In this document: positions 50,412 to 59,537 of the stretch, one piece after another
Layout: each line of letters starts with the position of its first letter
Numbering within the stretch: the stretch's first letter is position 1
NCBI GenBank assembly: GCA_035708065.1
Contig: DASSTC010000029.1
Location: forward strand, 11,412-75,411
Length of the DNA: 64,000 bases
Direction of reading: 5' to 3'
Source: JAICUY01 sp035708065
GTDB lineage: Bacteria; Chloroflexota; Limnocylindria; QHBO01
Position numbers and translations under genes: made by a program
The notes under the pieces: model-generated
Database searches by the model: none
What the model was told of the DNA's origin: nothing
Seen by the model: only the letters and a program-made list of their open reading frames with translations

Positions 50412-51455
50412 ATGAAAACGATTCCACGGCGACGCGGCACCGGACTGGCGGCGGTACTGGCAGCGACGCTGCTGCTCGCCGCCTGCAGCAACAGCGGCTC
50501 GTCGCCAAGCGCGACAGCCGCCAGCGGCGGCGCGTCGGGGACCGCTGCCCCGACGGCCCCGGCCGAGCTTACGAAGGTCCAGTTCAGGCTCAACTGGGTG
50601 CTTGCCGGCAATCACGCCCCGTTCTACCTGGCGCAGAAGGAAGGCTTCTGGAAGGCATGCGGACTCGACGTGTCGATGGCGGCGGGCAAGGGCTCCGGCG
50701 ACACCGCGCAGCTGGTCGCCAACGGCTCCCAGCAGTTCGGCCTGACCGATGCGGTATCGATCGCAGCCGGTCGCACCAAGGGCCTGCAGGTCAAGTCGCT
50801 GGGCGTCCTGTACCAGACCAATCCGGCATCCATCGTCTCGTACAAGAAGACGAACCTCACCACCCTGGACGACGTCAAGGGCAAGACCTGGGGCGCCGTG
50901 CCGGGCGGCTCGCCGTACCTGCTCCTCAAGGCGCTCTTCAAGGAGAAGGGCATCGCCGACTCGGACTACCGCGAGGTCAGCGTGCCGGCGCCCGGCATCG
51001 CCCAGCTCAAGGCGGGCCAGGTGGACTTCATCACCTTCTTCGCCAATGAGGCGGCGAATATCGATCCCGATCCCAAGGCCAACCTGAACGTGCTGCCCTT
51101 CAAGGACTTCGGGCAGGACATCTATGGCCTGGCGATCGCCAGCAACGACAGCTACATCAAGAGCAATCCGCAGCAGGTCCAGTGCTTCGTCGACGGTGTG
51201 AAGAAGGGCCTGGACGCGGCGAAGGCCGATCCGGATGCGGCGCTCGCGGCGCTGTACGAGGCGGCTCCCGAGACGGAGGAGAAGGCAGACGCGATGCGCG
51301 CCCTGCTTGACGGCGTCTACGAGTACGCCGGCTCCACGTTCCTGGAGCAGAACGCCGAGAAGTGGGATGCGACCCAGAAGGTGCTCGCCGACGCCGGGAT
51401 CATCGACAAGACGATCGACGCGACAGAGTTCTTCACGGACGAATTCCTGAAGTAA
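50412..51455 (+). CDS. ABC transporter substrate-binding lipoprotein, NMT1/THI5-like
   Basis: 347 residues. Lipoprotein signal ending LLLAACSN. The mature part opens KVQFRLNWVLAGNHAPFYLAQKEGFWKACGLDV, the signature of NMT1/THI5-like and SsuA-type binding proteins for pyrimidines, riboflavin-like or aromatic/sulfonate solutes. Two cysteines (KACGLD and VQCFVDG) could pair. GGAGG lies upstream in the leader. It determines what the cluster imports; the ligand cannot be read from sequence. Confidence 0.9.
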   Translation: MKTIPRRRGTGLAAVLAATLLLAACSNSGSSPSATAASGGASGTAAPTAPAELTKVQFRLNWVLAGNHAPFYLAQKEGFWKACGLDVSMAAGKGSGDTAQLVANGSQQFGLTDAVSIAAGRTKGLQVKSLGVLYQTNPASIVSYKKTNLTTLDDVKGKTWGAVPGGSPYLLLKALFKEKGIADSDYREVSVPAPGIAQLKAGQVDFITFFANEAANIDPDPKANLNVLPFKDFGQDIYGLAIASNDSYIKSNPQQVQCFVDGVKKGLDAAKADPDAALAALYEAAPETEEKADAMRALLDGVYEYAGSTFLEQNAEKWDATQKVLADAGIIDKTIDATEFFTDEFLK

Positions 51456-51488
51456 GCAATCTCCGCTAGACCACTCGAAAGGAGCGGC

Positions 51489-52403
51489 ATGTCTCTCAAT
51501 CTCCGCGGCATCGTGCCGGCGTGCATCACCACGCTCGACGCGACCGGTGCGTTCGACGAGGCAGCGTATCGGCGCTACCTGCAATGGCTCCTCCCCCAGG
51601 GGCCGGTGGCGCTGGCCATCAACGCCGATACCGGCGAAGGGCCGCACCTGTGGCCCGATGAGCGCGAGCGCGTCCTGCGTGTTGCCGTGGAGGAGGCCGG
51701 CGACGTTCCCGTCGTCGCCGGCCTGGCGGCTTCGTTCACCGCCCAGGCGGTGGAGGAGGCCAAGCGCGCCGAGCAGGCCGGAGCGGCCGGCCTGCTCGTC
51801 TTCCCCATCCCGGCATACCAGGGCACGCCACTCGACCCGGCGCTGCCGGTCGCCTATCACGAGGCCGTGGCGGAGGGCTGCGGCCTGCCACTGGTCGCGT
51901 TCCAGCTCCAGCCGGCGCTCGGCGGGGTGATCTTCAGCGAGGAAACGCTGGGCCGCATCGCGGCGATCGACAGCGTGGTGGCCATGAAGGAGGCGTCCTT
52001 CGACGCTCGGCTGTATCTCGCCACGCGCCGGATGGTCGAGCGACTGCCGCGCCGCATCGATCTGCTCACCGGGAACGACAACTTCATCTACGAGTCGTTC
52101 GTGCTCGGCGCCGAGGGGGCGCTCATCGGATTCGGCACGCTCGCCACCGACCTGCAGGTCCAGATGTACCAGCTCGCCTGCCAGGCGAAGTGGGGCGAGG
52201 CGCAGGCCATCTGGGAGCGGATCCTGCCGCTCGAGGAAGCGGTCTACGCCCAGCCGGTGCGCAACTACCGAGCGCGCACGAAGGTCGCCCTCAAGGCGCT
52301 CGGTGTCATCGACAGCACGGTGATGCGTCCGCCGCTGATGCCTGTCGACGGCCCGGACGCGGATCGCGTTGCAGCAGCGCTCACCCAGGTCGGCCTCGCC
52401 TGA
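51489..52403 (+). CDS. Dihydrodipicolinate synthase/N-acetylneuraminate lyase family protein
   Basis: 304-residue (beta/alpha)8 Schiff-base aldolase. The lysine expected to form the imine is in SVVAMKEASFD. NADTGEGPHLWPDERERV replaces the usual GTTGE loop, so the substrate differs from that of DapA. It probably cleaves or forms a C-C bond next to an alpha-keto acid. Strong GGAGCGG before the ATG. Its stop overlaps by one base the start of the SDR gene. Confidence 0.85.
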   Translation: MSLNLRGIVPACITTLDATGAFDEAAYRRYLQWLLPQGPVALAINADTGEGPHLWPDERERVLRVAVEEAGDVPVVAGLAASFTAQAVEEAKRAEQAGAAGLLVFPIPAYQGTPLDPALPVAYHEAVAEGCGLPLVAFQLQPALGGVIFSEETLGRIAAIDSVVAMKEASFDARLYLATRRMVERLPRRIDLLTGNDNFIYESFVLGAEGALIGFGTLATDLQVQMYQLACQAKWGEAQAIWERILPLEEAVYAQPVRNYRARTKVALKALGVIDSTVMRPPLMPVDGPDADRVAAALTQVGLA

Positions 52404-53158
52404 TGAGCGGCGCGCTCGAGGATCGCGTCGTCCTCGTCACCGGCAGCGGCCGCGGCATCGGCGCCGAGATCGCGGTCAAGGCGGCCGCGGCCGGCGCCAG
52501 CGTGGCGGTCCACTACCACCGCTCGGCGGATGGCGCGCAGCGCACGCTAGAGCGGGTGCGGGCGCACCGTGGCGAGGCGGACAGCTTCGCCGCTGACGTG
52601 GCGAACGGCGGAGCGGCGGAGGAGCTGGTCGAGCGCGTCATCGGCCGCTTCGGTCGGGTCGATGCGCTGGTGAACAACGCCGGCCTGATGCCGACCACGC
52701 CATTCCTCGAGATCGAGCCGGCCGAATGGGATGCGGTGATTCGCACCGACCTGACCGCAGCGTTCCATACCACCCGCGCGGTGCTGCCTTCGATGCTCGA
52801 GCACGGCAGCGGCTCGATCGTGAACATCGCCTCGCGGCTGGGCCAGATCGGCGCCCGGGACGTTGCGCACTACTGTGCGGCGAAAGCAGGCCTCATCGGT
52901 CTGACCAGGGCGCTGGCCCGCGAGTTCGGGCCGCGCGGGATCCGGGTCAACGCCGTGGCGCCGGGCGTCACCGAGAGCGACATGACGACCGAGCTGATGG
53001 CCAGCGAGGAGGGCCAGCGCCGACTGCGCGAGATGCCGCTCGGCCGGTTCGGGCGGCCCGAGGAGGTCGCCGAGGCCGTTATCTTCCTGCTGTCCGACGC
53101 CTCGAGCCTGTTCGTCGGCCAGACGCTCAATCCGAACAGCGGGGGCTACATGCCGTGA
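52403..53158 (+). CDS. Short-chain dehydrogenase/reductase
   Basis: 251 residues of the FabG-like classical SDR group. Cofactor loop VTGSGRGIG, NNAG motif, catalytic Ser in NIASRLG and Y-x3-K in HYCAAKAG. No signal peptide. It oxidises or reduces a hydroxy/keto intermediate. TGATGA overlap with the upstream gene and GTGA overlap with the CoA-transferase indicate tight coupling. Confidence 0.9.
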   Translation: MSGALEDRVVLVTGSGRGIGAEIAVKAAAAGASVAVHYHRSADGAQRTLERVRAHRGEADSFAADVANGGAAEELVERVIGRFGRVDALVNNAGLMPTTPFLEIEPAEWDAVIRTDLTAAFHTTRAVLPSMLEHGSGSIVNIASRLGQIGARDVAHYCAAKAGLIGLTRALAREFGPRGIRVNAVAPGVTESDMTTELMASEEGQRRLREMPLGRFGRPEEVAEAVIFLLSDASSLFVGQTLNPNSGGYMP

Positions 53159-54747
53159 GCGCCGCATCCGGCAAGGTGATCGGCGTCGATGAGGCGGTTC
53201 GGCTCGTGCCGGACGGCGCGACGCTCCTGATCGGCGGGTCCGGAGCCGGGCACGCCGTGCCGCAGCGCTTCATCGACGAGCTGGCGGCGATCTACGCCTC
53301 CGAGGGCCGGCCGCGTGATCTGACCACGGTGCGCATCGTGGGCATCGGTGACTTCGCCGAGCGCGGCTTCAGCCAGCTGGGGCTGCCGGGCCTGCAGAAG
53401 CGCACGATCGGCAGCAATATCGGCAACGAGCCGCGGCTCGGTGCGCTGGTCGAGGCGAACGAGATCGAGGCCTACTCGTTCCCGCAGGGCGTGCTGTCGC
53501 AGCTCATGCGCGAGATCGCCGCCGGGCGGCCGGGCCTGGTCACGCACGTCGGCCTGGGCACCTACGTCGATCCGCGGCAGACCGGCGGCAAGCAGAACGC
53601 GCGGACCACCGAGGACCTCGTGGAGCTCGTCGAGCTGCGCGGCCGTGAGTGGCTGCTGTTCCACGCCTTCCCGATCGACGTGGCGGTCATCCGGGGCACG
53701 ACGGCCGACGAGGACGGCAACATCACCATGGAGTCCGAGGCGGTCCAGGGCGAGATGCTGGCGATGGCCATGGCCGCGCACAACAGCGGCGGGATCGTCA
53801 TCGCCCAGGTCCGCCAGCTCGCGCCGCGGGGCAGCCTGACGCCGCGATCGGTGCGCATCCCCGCCGCGTTGGTCGACCACGTCTTCGTCGACCCCGACCA
53901 GTGGCAGACCTACATCACCCGCGACTCGCCGTACTACGCCGGCGCCTTCCGCAAGCCCGTCACGCCCGAGCCGCCGTTGCCGCTCGACGTGCGCAAGATC
54001 ATCGCGCGGCGCTCGCTCCTCGAGTTCCCGCCTGGCGCGATCTGCAACCTGGGCTTCGGCATCAGCCAGCTGATCGGCCGCGTGGCGTGGGAGGAGGGGA
54101 TCACCGATCGCCTGGTGCTGACCGTCGAGCAGGGCATCTTCGGCGGCGCGCCGGTGGCCGGCAACGAGGGCGGTGCCGGGTTCAACTACCAGGCCATGAT
54201 CGACCAGCCGTACATGTTCGACTTCTACGACGGCGGCGGGCTCGACGTGGCCAGCCTGTCGTTCGCCGAGGTGGACCCCGAGGGCAACGTCAACGTGCAC
54301 GCCTTCGAGGGCCGGGTGCGCGGCCCCGGTGGATTTCCGAACATCAGTGCTCGGACCGGCAAGATCTGCTTCGTCGGCACGCTGACGGCGCGCGGCCTGG
54401 AGATCGAGATCGACGACGGCGTCCGCATCCGGCACGAGGGCAGCCTGCGCAAGTTCGTGCCGGAGGTCCGCCAGATCTCGTTCAACGGCAAGCTCGCCCG
54501 GCAGCGCGGCCAACAGGTCCGCTACATCACCGATCGCGCCGTCTTCGCGCTGGAGGACGACGGGCTGGTGCTCGTCGAGGTGGCGCCCGGGATCGAGGTC
54601 GAGCGCGACGTGGTCGGCCAGATGGGCTTCCGCCCACGGATCGCCGACAACCTGCGAACGATGGATCCGAGGCTCTACGCGACCGGCGCGATGGGCCTGG
54701 CCGCGACGTTCGGCACCGGCGACGAGGATGGCGGAGGACCGCGGTGA
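53155..54747 (+). CDS. Acyl-CoA:carboxylate CoA-transferase, family I
   Basis: 530 residues in one chain, as in propionate CoA-transferase/YdiF (fused alpha and beta parts). The glutamate that forms the CoA thioester is in TVEQGIFGGAPVAG. N-terminal half has the LLIGGSGAGHAVPQRF loop. It activates a carboxylic acid by taking CoA from acetyl-CoA or another thioester, feeding the enoyl-CoA hydratase next door. GTG start overlapping the SDR stop. Confidence 0.9.
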   Translation: MSAASGKVIGVDEAVRLVPDGATLLIGGSGAGHAVPQRFIDELAAIYASEGRPRDLTTVRIVGIGDFAERGFSQLGLPGLQKRTIGSNIGNEPRLGALVEANEIEAYSFPQGVLSQLMREIAAGRPGLVTHVGLGTYVDPRQTGGKQNARTTEDLVELVELRGREWLLFHAFPIDVAVIRGTTADEDGNITMESEAVQGEMLAMAMAAHNSGGIVIAQVRQLAPRGSLTPRSVRIPAALVDHVFVDPDQWQTYITRDSPYYAGAFRKPVTPEPPLPLDVRKIIARRSLLEFPPGAICNLGFGISQLIGRVAWEEGITDRLVLTVEQGIFGGAPVAGNEGGAGFNYQAMIDQPYMFDFYDGGGLDVASLSFAEVDPEGNVNVHAFEGRVRGPGGFPNISARTGKICFVGTLTARGLEIEIDDGVRIRHEGSLRKFVPEVRQISFNGKLARQRGQQVRYITDRAVFALEDDGLVLVEVAPGIEVERDVVGQMGFRPRIADNLRTMDPRLYATGAMGLAATFGTGDEDGGGPR

Positions 54748-55523
54748 GCGAGCTGGTCCGCCTGCAGCTCGGCGCCGTCGCGCACCTCGAGCTTGTCAAT
54801 CCGCCGCTCAACCTCGTCACGCGGGAGCTGACCGAGCAGCTGCACCTGGCCCTCGGCCGGCTTGCCGGGGCCGCGCCCAACGACGTGCGCGCCGTCGTCG
54901 TCAGCGGTAGCGGCGAGCGCGCCTTCTGCGCCGGCTCGCACATCGGCGAGTTCGAGGGGCTGCGCGGGCGCGTCGCCGAGGGAAAGCTGCTGCTCGAGAA
55001 GCTCGTCTACCGCCAGCTCGCCGATCTGCCGATGCCGACGATCGCCGCCATCGAGGGCGACGCGCTGGGTGGCGGCCTGGAGCTGGCGCTGTGCTGTGAC
55101 CTGCGGATCGCGTCGGTCAAAGCCAAGCTCGGCATGCCCGAGGTACGCCTGGCGGTACTGCCCGGCAGCGGCGGCACGCAGCGCCTGCCGCGGGTGGTCG
55201 GACCGGCTAGGGCCAAGGAGATGATCCTGACCGGGCAGATCGTGACGGCGGAGGGAGCCGAGCGCATCGGCCTGGTCAACCGCGTCGTCCCCGCCGGGGA
55301 GGCCCGTCGTGCGGCCGACGAGATTGCCGAAGAGATCGCCCGCCGCGGTCCGCTGGCGGTTCGCGAGGCGAAACGGCTGATCGACGCGGCCGCCGACCTC
55401 GACCTGGACGCCGGCCTTGCTGCGGAGCTGGACGCATCGGAACGAGTCTTCGACAGCGAGGACATGCTGGAGGGAGCGGCCGCCTTCTTCGGAAAGCGGG
55501 ATCCCGAGTATCGAGGCCGTTGA
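54744..55523 (+). CDS. Enoyl-CoA hydratase/isomerase family protein
   Basis: 259-residue crotonase. Oxyanion-hole segments AFCAGSHIGEF and EGDALGGGLELALCCDLRIA, and the catalytic Glu pair region MPEVRLAVLPGSGGTQRLPRVVG are present; at the first site Glu in the GEF segment and the second at PEV. It hydrates or isomerises an unsaturated acyl-CoA. GTG start overlapping the CoA-transferase stop. Confidence 0.9.
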   Translation: MSELVRLQLGAVAHLELVNPPLNLVTRELTEQLHLALGRLAGAAPNDVRAVVVSGSGERAFCAGSHIGEFEGLRGRVAEGKLLLEKLVYRQLADLPMPTIAAIEGDALGGGLELALCCDLRIASVKAKLGMPEVRLAVLPGSGGTQRLPRVVGPARAKEMILTGQIVTAEGAERIGLVNRVVPAGEARRAADEIAEEIARRGPLAVREAKRLIDAAADLDLDAGLAAELDASERVFDSEDMLEGAAAFFGKRDPEYRGR

Positions 55524-55578
55524 CGCCGGGATCGGCGCACGACGGCGTGAGGCAACCCAACGAGAGGAACGAAGCCCA

Positions 55579-56622
55579 ATGAGTGACATCGGCCGATTCG
55601 GAGTCTTCCTGCCCTCCTATATCTGGGAGGGCGACGGCGCCGAGCGCGCCCGCAACATCAAGCAGTTCGCGCGCACCGTGGAGGATCTCGGCTTCGACTC
55701 GCTGTTCATCACCGATCACCTGCTCGCCGCGAAGAACTTCTACTCGGTCTCGTGGCTCGAGCCGGTGTCCGCGCTCTCGGTGGCCGCCGGCGTCACCGAG
55801 CGCGTGCGACTGGGCACCTCGATCATGATCCTGCCGCTGCGCAACCCGGTGGTGCTCGCCAAGGAGCTCGCCACGCTGCAGTTCCTGAGCGAGAACCGGG
55901 TCGTGCTGGGTGCCGGTGTCGGCTGGTACCCGCCCGAATACGAGGCGGTCGGCGTGCACAAGTCGGAGCGGGGCAAGCGCACCGACGAGATCCTCGACAT
56001 CATCATCCCGCTCCTCGAGGGCGAGCGGGTGACCTACCACGGCAAGTTCTACTCGATCGACGACGTGCTCATCGAGCCGCGATCGTCGCAGCGCCCCGAG
56101 ATCTGGGTCGGCGGTGGCTCGCAGCTGGCGGATCCCAAGTCGCCCGACCTGCCACGCTTCGTCGAGTCGGTGAAGGCGCGCGTGATGCGCACCGATGGCT
56201 GGATCCCGCGTCCCACCTGCCCGCCCGAGGAGATCGCGCGCGACTGGCGCGAGCTGCAGGAGTACTACCGCGAGCACGGCCGCGACCCGGACGAGTGCGT
56301 GGTGGCCCACGAGAACTTCCTGCACCTGGTGATGACCAACGACCCGGCGCAGGCCCGGGCGGAGCAGCACGAGGCCTTCCTGCGCGTGATGAGCAACGAG
56401 CGCGGGCCGAACTACCTCGAGTCGGTCTACCTGTTCGGCACGCCGGACGAGGTGATCGCCTCGCTGCAGGCCCGCATCGACGCCGGGGTCGAGTACTTCA
56501 TGCTGCACACCATGACGCCCGATCCGGCGCAGCTGCGCAACTGGGTCGACGAGATCATCCCGAACCTGACCTTCCCCGCCACGGCCGGTCCGGTTCGGCG
56601 GATGGCCGGCGCCCTGTCGTGA
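55579..56622 (+). CDS. LLM class flavin-dependent oxidoreductase
   Basis: 347 residues of the luciferase-like TIM-barrel family, which use F420 or FMN. Typical segments: FDSLFITDHLL, VRLGTSIMILPLRNPVVLAKELATLQFLSENRVVLGAGVGW and a late YLFGTPDEVIASLQARIDAGVEYFMLH. F420-type members are abundant in this kind of phylum. Could be a ring-opening monooxygenase or a dehydrogenase in the cluster. A 55-base gap with CGAGAGGAACGAAG separates it from the hydratase gene. Confidence 0.88.
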   Translation: MSDIGRFGVFLPSYIWEGDGAERARNIKQFARTVEDLGFDSLFITDHLLAAKNFYSVSWLEPVSALSVAAGVTERVRLGTSIMILPLRNPVVLAKELATLQFLSENRVVLGAGVGWYPPEYEAVGVHKSERGKRTDEILDIIIPLLEGERVTYHGKFYSIDDVLIEPRSSQRPEIWVGGGSQLADPKSPDLPRFVESVKARVMRTDGWIPRPTCPPEEIARDWRELQEYYREHGRDPDECVVAHENFLHLVMTNDPAQARAEQHEAFLRVMSNERGPNYLESVYLFGTPDEVIASLQARIDAGVEYFMLHTMTPDPAQLRNWVDEIIPNLTFPATAGPVRRMAGALS

Positions 56623-56640
56623 TGCTGTCGTGACATTATC

Positions 56641-57498
56641 GTGACCCGTCGCGTCGCGCTGCTCGGCAACCCGTTGCGACGGCGGCACTCGCAGGTGATG
56701 CACGACGCGGCGTTCGCCGCCGCAGGGATCGACGCCCGCTACGAGCTGCTGGAGCTCGAAGCCGATGCGGTTCCGGCGGCGGTTGCCGCGGCGCGCGGCC
56801 CGGACTGGCTCGGGCTGCAGGTGACCGCGCCCTACAAGCTGATGGTCGCCGAGCTGGTGGACGAGGTCGAGCCCGATGCCCGGGCGATCGGTGCCGTCAA
56901 CAGCGTGGCACGGTCGGAGGACGGCCGCCTCATCGGCTTCAACACCGATGCGCCCGGCTTCCGCGCCGGCGTGGAGCTGGCGATGGGCCGGCCGCTGGCC
57001 GGCGCCCGGGTGACGGTCGCCGGCGCGGGAGGCGCCGCGCACGCGGTCGTCTTCGCGCTGCTCGATGCCGGAGCCTCAAGCGTCACCATCGGCAACCGCA
57101 ACGCCGACGCCGCTCAAACGCTGGGGGCGAGGTTTGCGGGCACCGGCACGGGGCAGGTGCGCGGGGTCGAGCTCGGCGGCGGGGACTTCGCCGATGCGCT
57201 GCACGCCGCCGACCTGGCGGTGAACGCGACGACCGTGGGCATGACCTCGGCCGGCACGAGCTTCGACGTCGCCCTGCTGCCCGAGCATGCGACCGTCTTC
57301 GACCTCGTCTACGTTCCGCCCCAGACCGAGCTGCTGCGCGCGGCACGAGTAAGGGGCCTGCGCGCGGCCAACGGCTCGGAGATGCTCGTGCAGCAGGCCG
57401 CGATCGCCTTCGAGCGCTGGACCGGCGTGAGCGACATGGCCGGCGTCATGCGCGATGCCGTGGCGCCGCTGCTCGCCGACGCGGCCGCTCGCGCCTGA
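56641..57498 (+). CDS. Shikimate dehydrogenase family protein
   Basis: 285 residues. Substrate-binding N-terminus (ALLGNPLRRRHSQVMHDAAF, and TAPYKLMVAELVDE with the catalytic-type Lys), then a Rossmann domain VTVAGAGGAAHAVVFALLDAGASSVTIGNRN. NTD-type AroE/YdiB group; placed in a catabolic operon it may be a quinate/shikimate-like or other cyclic polyol dehydrogenase and not the biosynthetic enzyme. GTG start, 18 bases after the LLM gene. Confidence 0.87.
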   Translation: MTRRVALLGNPLRRRHSQVMHDAAFAAAGIDARYELLELEADAVPAAVAAARGPDWLGLQVTAPYKLMVAELVDEVEPDARAIGAVNSVARSEDGRLIGFNTDAPGFRAGVELAMGRPLAGARVTVAGAGGAAHAVVFALLDAGASSVTIGNRNADAAQTLGARFAGTGTGQVRGVELGGGDFADALHAADLAVNATTVGMTSAGTSFDVALLPEHATVFDLVYVPPQTELLRAARVRGLRAANGSEMLVQQAAIAFERWTGVSDMAGVMRDAVAPLLADAAARA

Positions 57499-57524
57499 GC
57501 GCCTGAGCGCCCGGGCGTTCTGCC

Positions 57525-58376
57525 GTGCGGCTCGCCACCATCGTCCGGGACGGCCATCCGTCGGTCGCCCTCGTGCGCGACCGCGGGGTGCTGCCGCTCC
57601 AGATGGGCGAGGAGTGGGCTGCGTCGATGCGCGGCATCGCCGCCCGCGGCGCCCCCGCTCGCGAGTCCATCGCTGATTGGGCCGCGCAACAGCCGGCATC
57701 GGCGGATCTGCCGCTCTCCGAGGTCGCGCTCGGGCCGGTCGTCCCCGATCCCGGCGCGATCTTCACCATCGGCCTCAACTACGCGGCTCCCGGCGACGAC
57801 CCGCGCGAGCGACCCGAGCGGCCGCTCGTCTTCGGCAAGCTGCCGAGCTCGGTGTGCGGCGACGGGGCGGTCGTCAGCTGGGATCGCGGCCTCACCGACA
57901 ACGTGGACGGCGAGTCGGAGCTCGGCGTCGTCATCGGCCCGCCGGCGTGGCAGGTCGAGCCCGATGCCGCCATGGACCACGTCTTCGGCTACACCTGCAT
58001 CAACGACTTCGGCTCGCGCGATCCGTGGTTCGACGGCGACCAGTGGCTGCTCGGCAAGTCGTTCGCCGGCTTCTGCCCGGTCGGCCCGTGGATCGTCACG
58101 CCCGATGAGCTCGGCGACCCCGGCAACCTGCGGCTCGGCGCCACGATCAACGGCATCCCGATCCAGGACGGCCGCACCTCGCAGATGCGCTACTCGATCG
58201 GCGAGATCATCAGCTTCCTGAGCCGGCACGTGGTGCTGCGCCCCGGCGACCTGATCGCCACCGGCACGCCCGTCCGCCTGGACGGGCGCATTGGCCCGGA
58301 GCGCCGCCTGCAGCCCGGCGACGTGATGACCGTCTGGGTCGAGGGCATCGGCGAGCTGACCACCTCGATCGGCTGA
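57525..58376 (+). CDS. Fumarylacetoacetate hydrolase family protein
   Basis: 283 residues. FAH-fold metal ligands appear as E-x-E in DGESELGVVIG with the later Asp in INDFGSRD, and the GKSFAGFCPVGPWIVTPDE and LIATGTP segments are standard. Members hydrolyse or decarboxylate beta-diketo or oxalocrotonate-type ring-fission products. Last gene of the cluster; a very strong bidirectional terminator follows. Confidence 0.9.
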   Translation: MRLATIVRDGHPSVALVRDRGVLPLQMGEEWAASMRGIAARGAPARESIADWAAQQPASADLPLSEVALGPVVPDPGAIFTIGLNYAAPGDDPRERPERPLVFGKLPSSVCGDGAVVSWDRGLTDNVDGESELGVVIGPPAWQVEPDAAMDHVFGYTCINDFGSRDPWFDGDQWLLGKSFAGFCPVGPWIVTPDELGDPGNLRLGATINGIPIQDGRTSQMRYSIGEIISFLSRHVVLRPGDLIATGTPVRLDGRIGPERRLQPGDVMTVWVEGIGELTTSIG

Positions 58377-58384
58377 TCGCCCAC

Positions 58385-58420
58385 GAAGAAGCCCCGGCAT
58401 CGCTGCCGGGGCTTCTTCGG
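58385..58420. terminator. Strong bidirectional hairpin terminator
   Basis: Sixteen-base perfect arms (starting CGAAGAAGCCCCGGCA) with a TCGC loop, between two convergent genes. The A/T-rich outer ends supply partial U-tracts in both directions. Confidence 0.85.
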
Positions 58421-58460
58421 TCTAGGGGCAGGCGCGAACCGCGCCAGGGTCTGGGTCAGG

Positions 58461-58892
58461 TCAGTGGGCGCAGCCGCCTGCGCGGCTCGGCGACCCGTCG
58501 GTGTTGAACGAGGAGCCGCAGGCGCACGAGCTCACCGCGTTCGGGTTGTTGATCGCGAAGCCCGATCCCATCAGCGAGTCGACGTAGTCGATCTCGGCAC
58601 CGTCGACGTACTGGGCGCTGAACTTGTCGATCACCACCGGCACGCCGTCATGGAGCTCGACCCGGTCGTCGTCGGCCAGGTTCGAGTCGAACGCCAGGCC
58701 GTAGCTGAAGCCGGAGCAGCCGCCGCTCTTCACGAAGAGGCGCAGGCGCGCGTCTTCCTTGCCCTCGCGGGAGCGCAGCTCGAGCACCTTCTTGCCGGCG
58801 GCCTCGGTCACGGTGACGAGCTGCTCGGTCGAGATGGGCGGTACGCTGACCGGCGTCTGCGGCTGCGTCTGCGGCGTCTCGGACATGGTCAT
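58461..58892 (-). CDS. A-type iron-sulfur carrier protein
   Basis: 143 residues of the IscA/SufA/ErpA family. The three cluster cysteines are in GGCSGFSYGL and SSCACGSSF near the C-terminus. A 35-residue Pro/Gln/Thr-rich N-terminal extension precedes the usual start of the domain, and a His-containing GGCAH tail follows. It delivers [2Fe-2S] or [4Fe-4S] clusters to apoproteins such as the Rieske and ferredoxin-type proteins seen here. ATG at 58892 has AGGGAG about 12 bases upstream; TATACT near 58950 is the likely -10. Confidence 0.92.
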   Translation of the reverse strand: MTMSETPQTQPQTPVSVPPISTEQLVTVTEAAGKKVLELRSREGKEDARLRLFVKSGGCSGFSYGLAFDSNLADDDRVELHDGVPVVIDKFSAQYVDGAEIDYVDSLMGSGFAINNPNAVSSCACGSSFNTDGSPSRAGGCAH

Positions 58893-59537
58893 GGTTGCTG
58901 TGATCTCCCTCTCGCCCTGCGGCGCGGATTCGCTTGGTTCGCTTCGGAAAGTATACCAGCGGCCCCCGTTCGTCCAGTCCTGTCCTCCTGTTCGGGGGTC
59001 CTCCCCCAAGCGTTCACTCATTGAACTCCTGCGCGAGGGAGCACCCGAGGGCCACCCGTCCCCGGCTGCACGCCTCGTTCCAAACCGCTCGCTTCAAGCG
59101 CGGGGTTTCCGTGTCGCGACGATCGCCAGCCCGTGGCTCTATCAGCGAACGAGCACAGCCCGTCCGTCGAAATCGCCACCAGGTGGCTCGGACAGCGAAC
59201 GAACCGGCCACATGGCGCCCATTCCCGACCTGAGGCACGGCCAGCAGCCCGTTCGTTCCCCAATAGAGCCACCACGTGGCTCCCGCCGCTGCTCGCTTCG
59301 GGCCCGGCGCATGCCGCATGCACCAGGCGCATACAACGCGGCGCCAAACTCGCTTCCTGCAGGGTTTCATGCGCCGGACGGCATCACTTCGAGCGCAAAC
59401 GGCCCGTCACGCGCGTGCATGCGCCTGACGCATGAACGCAATCCCCGGGACCACCGTGGCGAGCGCCACGGCACCAGACCCGGCATCACGCCGGCATCGG
59501 TACACTTAAGCCCGTCCGCACGAGGAGCCACCAAGAC
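58893..59537. other. Long intergenic region with repeats
   Basis: About 645 bases. Open frames are present on both strands but have unusual composition and no motif, so I do not call a gene. It holds a 50-base-period repeat with an inverted third copy (59121-59285) and several ATGCGCC/GGCGCAT words (59305-59435). It ends with a GCATCGGTACACT junction (iterated word abutting a -10) at 59494-59506, a probable promoter for the aminotransferase gene. Confidence 0.6.
59121..59285. repeat. Direct repeat of period 50 with an inverted third copy
   Basis: Units at 59121-59152 and 59171-59202 share GTGGCTC and CAGCGAACGA in the same spacing (about 25 of 32 bases alike). At 59251-59285 the same order occurs on the other strand (GTTCGTTC, AATAGAGCCAC). 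Local palindromes GCCACCAGGTGGC and GAGCCACCACGTGGCTC are perfect. Confidence 0.65.

Noticed and set aside
59121..59285. Possible CRISPR array (regular 50-base period).
   Set aside because: Only two direct units plus one inverted, imperfect, with no uniform spacers and no cas genes in the window.
59014..59435. Open frames of 60-118 codons in the gap before the aminotransferase.
   Set aside because: Cys/Arg/His-rich composition unlike the neighbours, no start context, and they run through palindromic repeats; noncoding is more likely.
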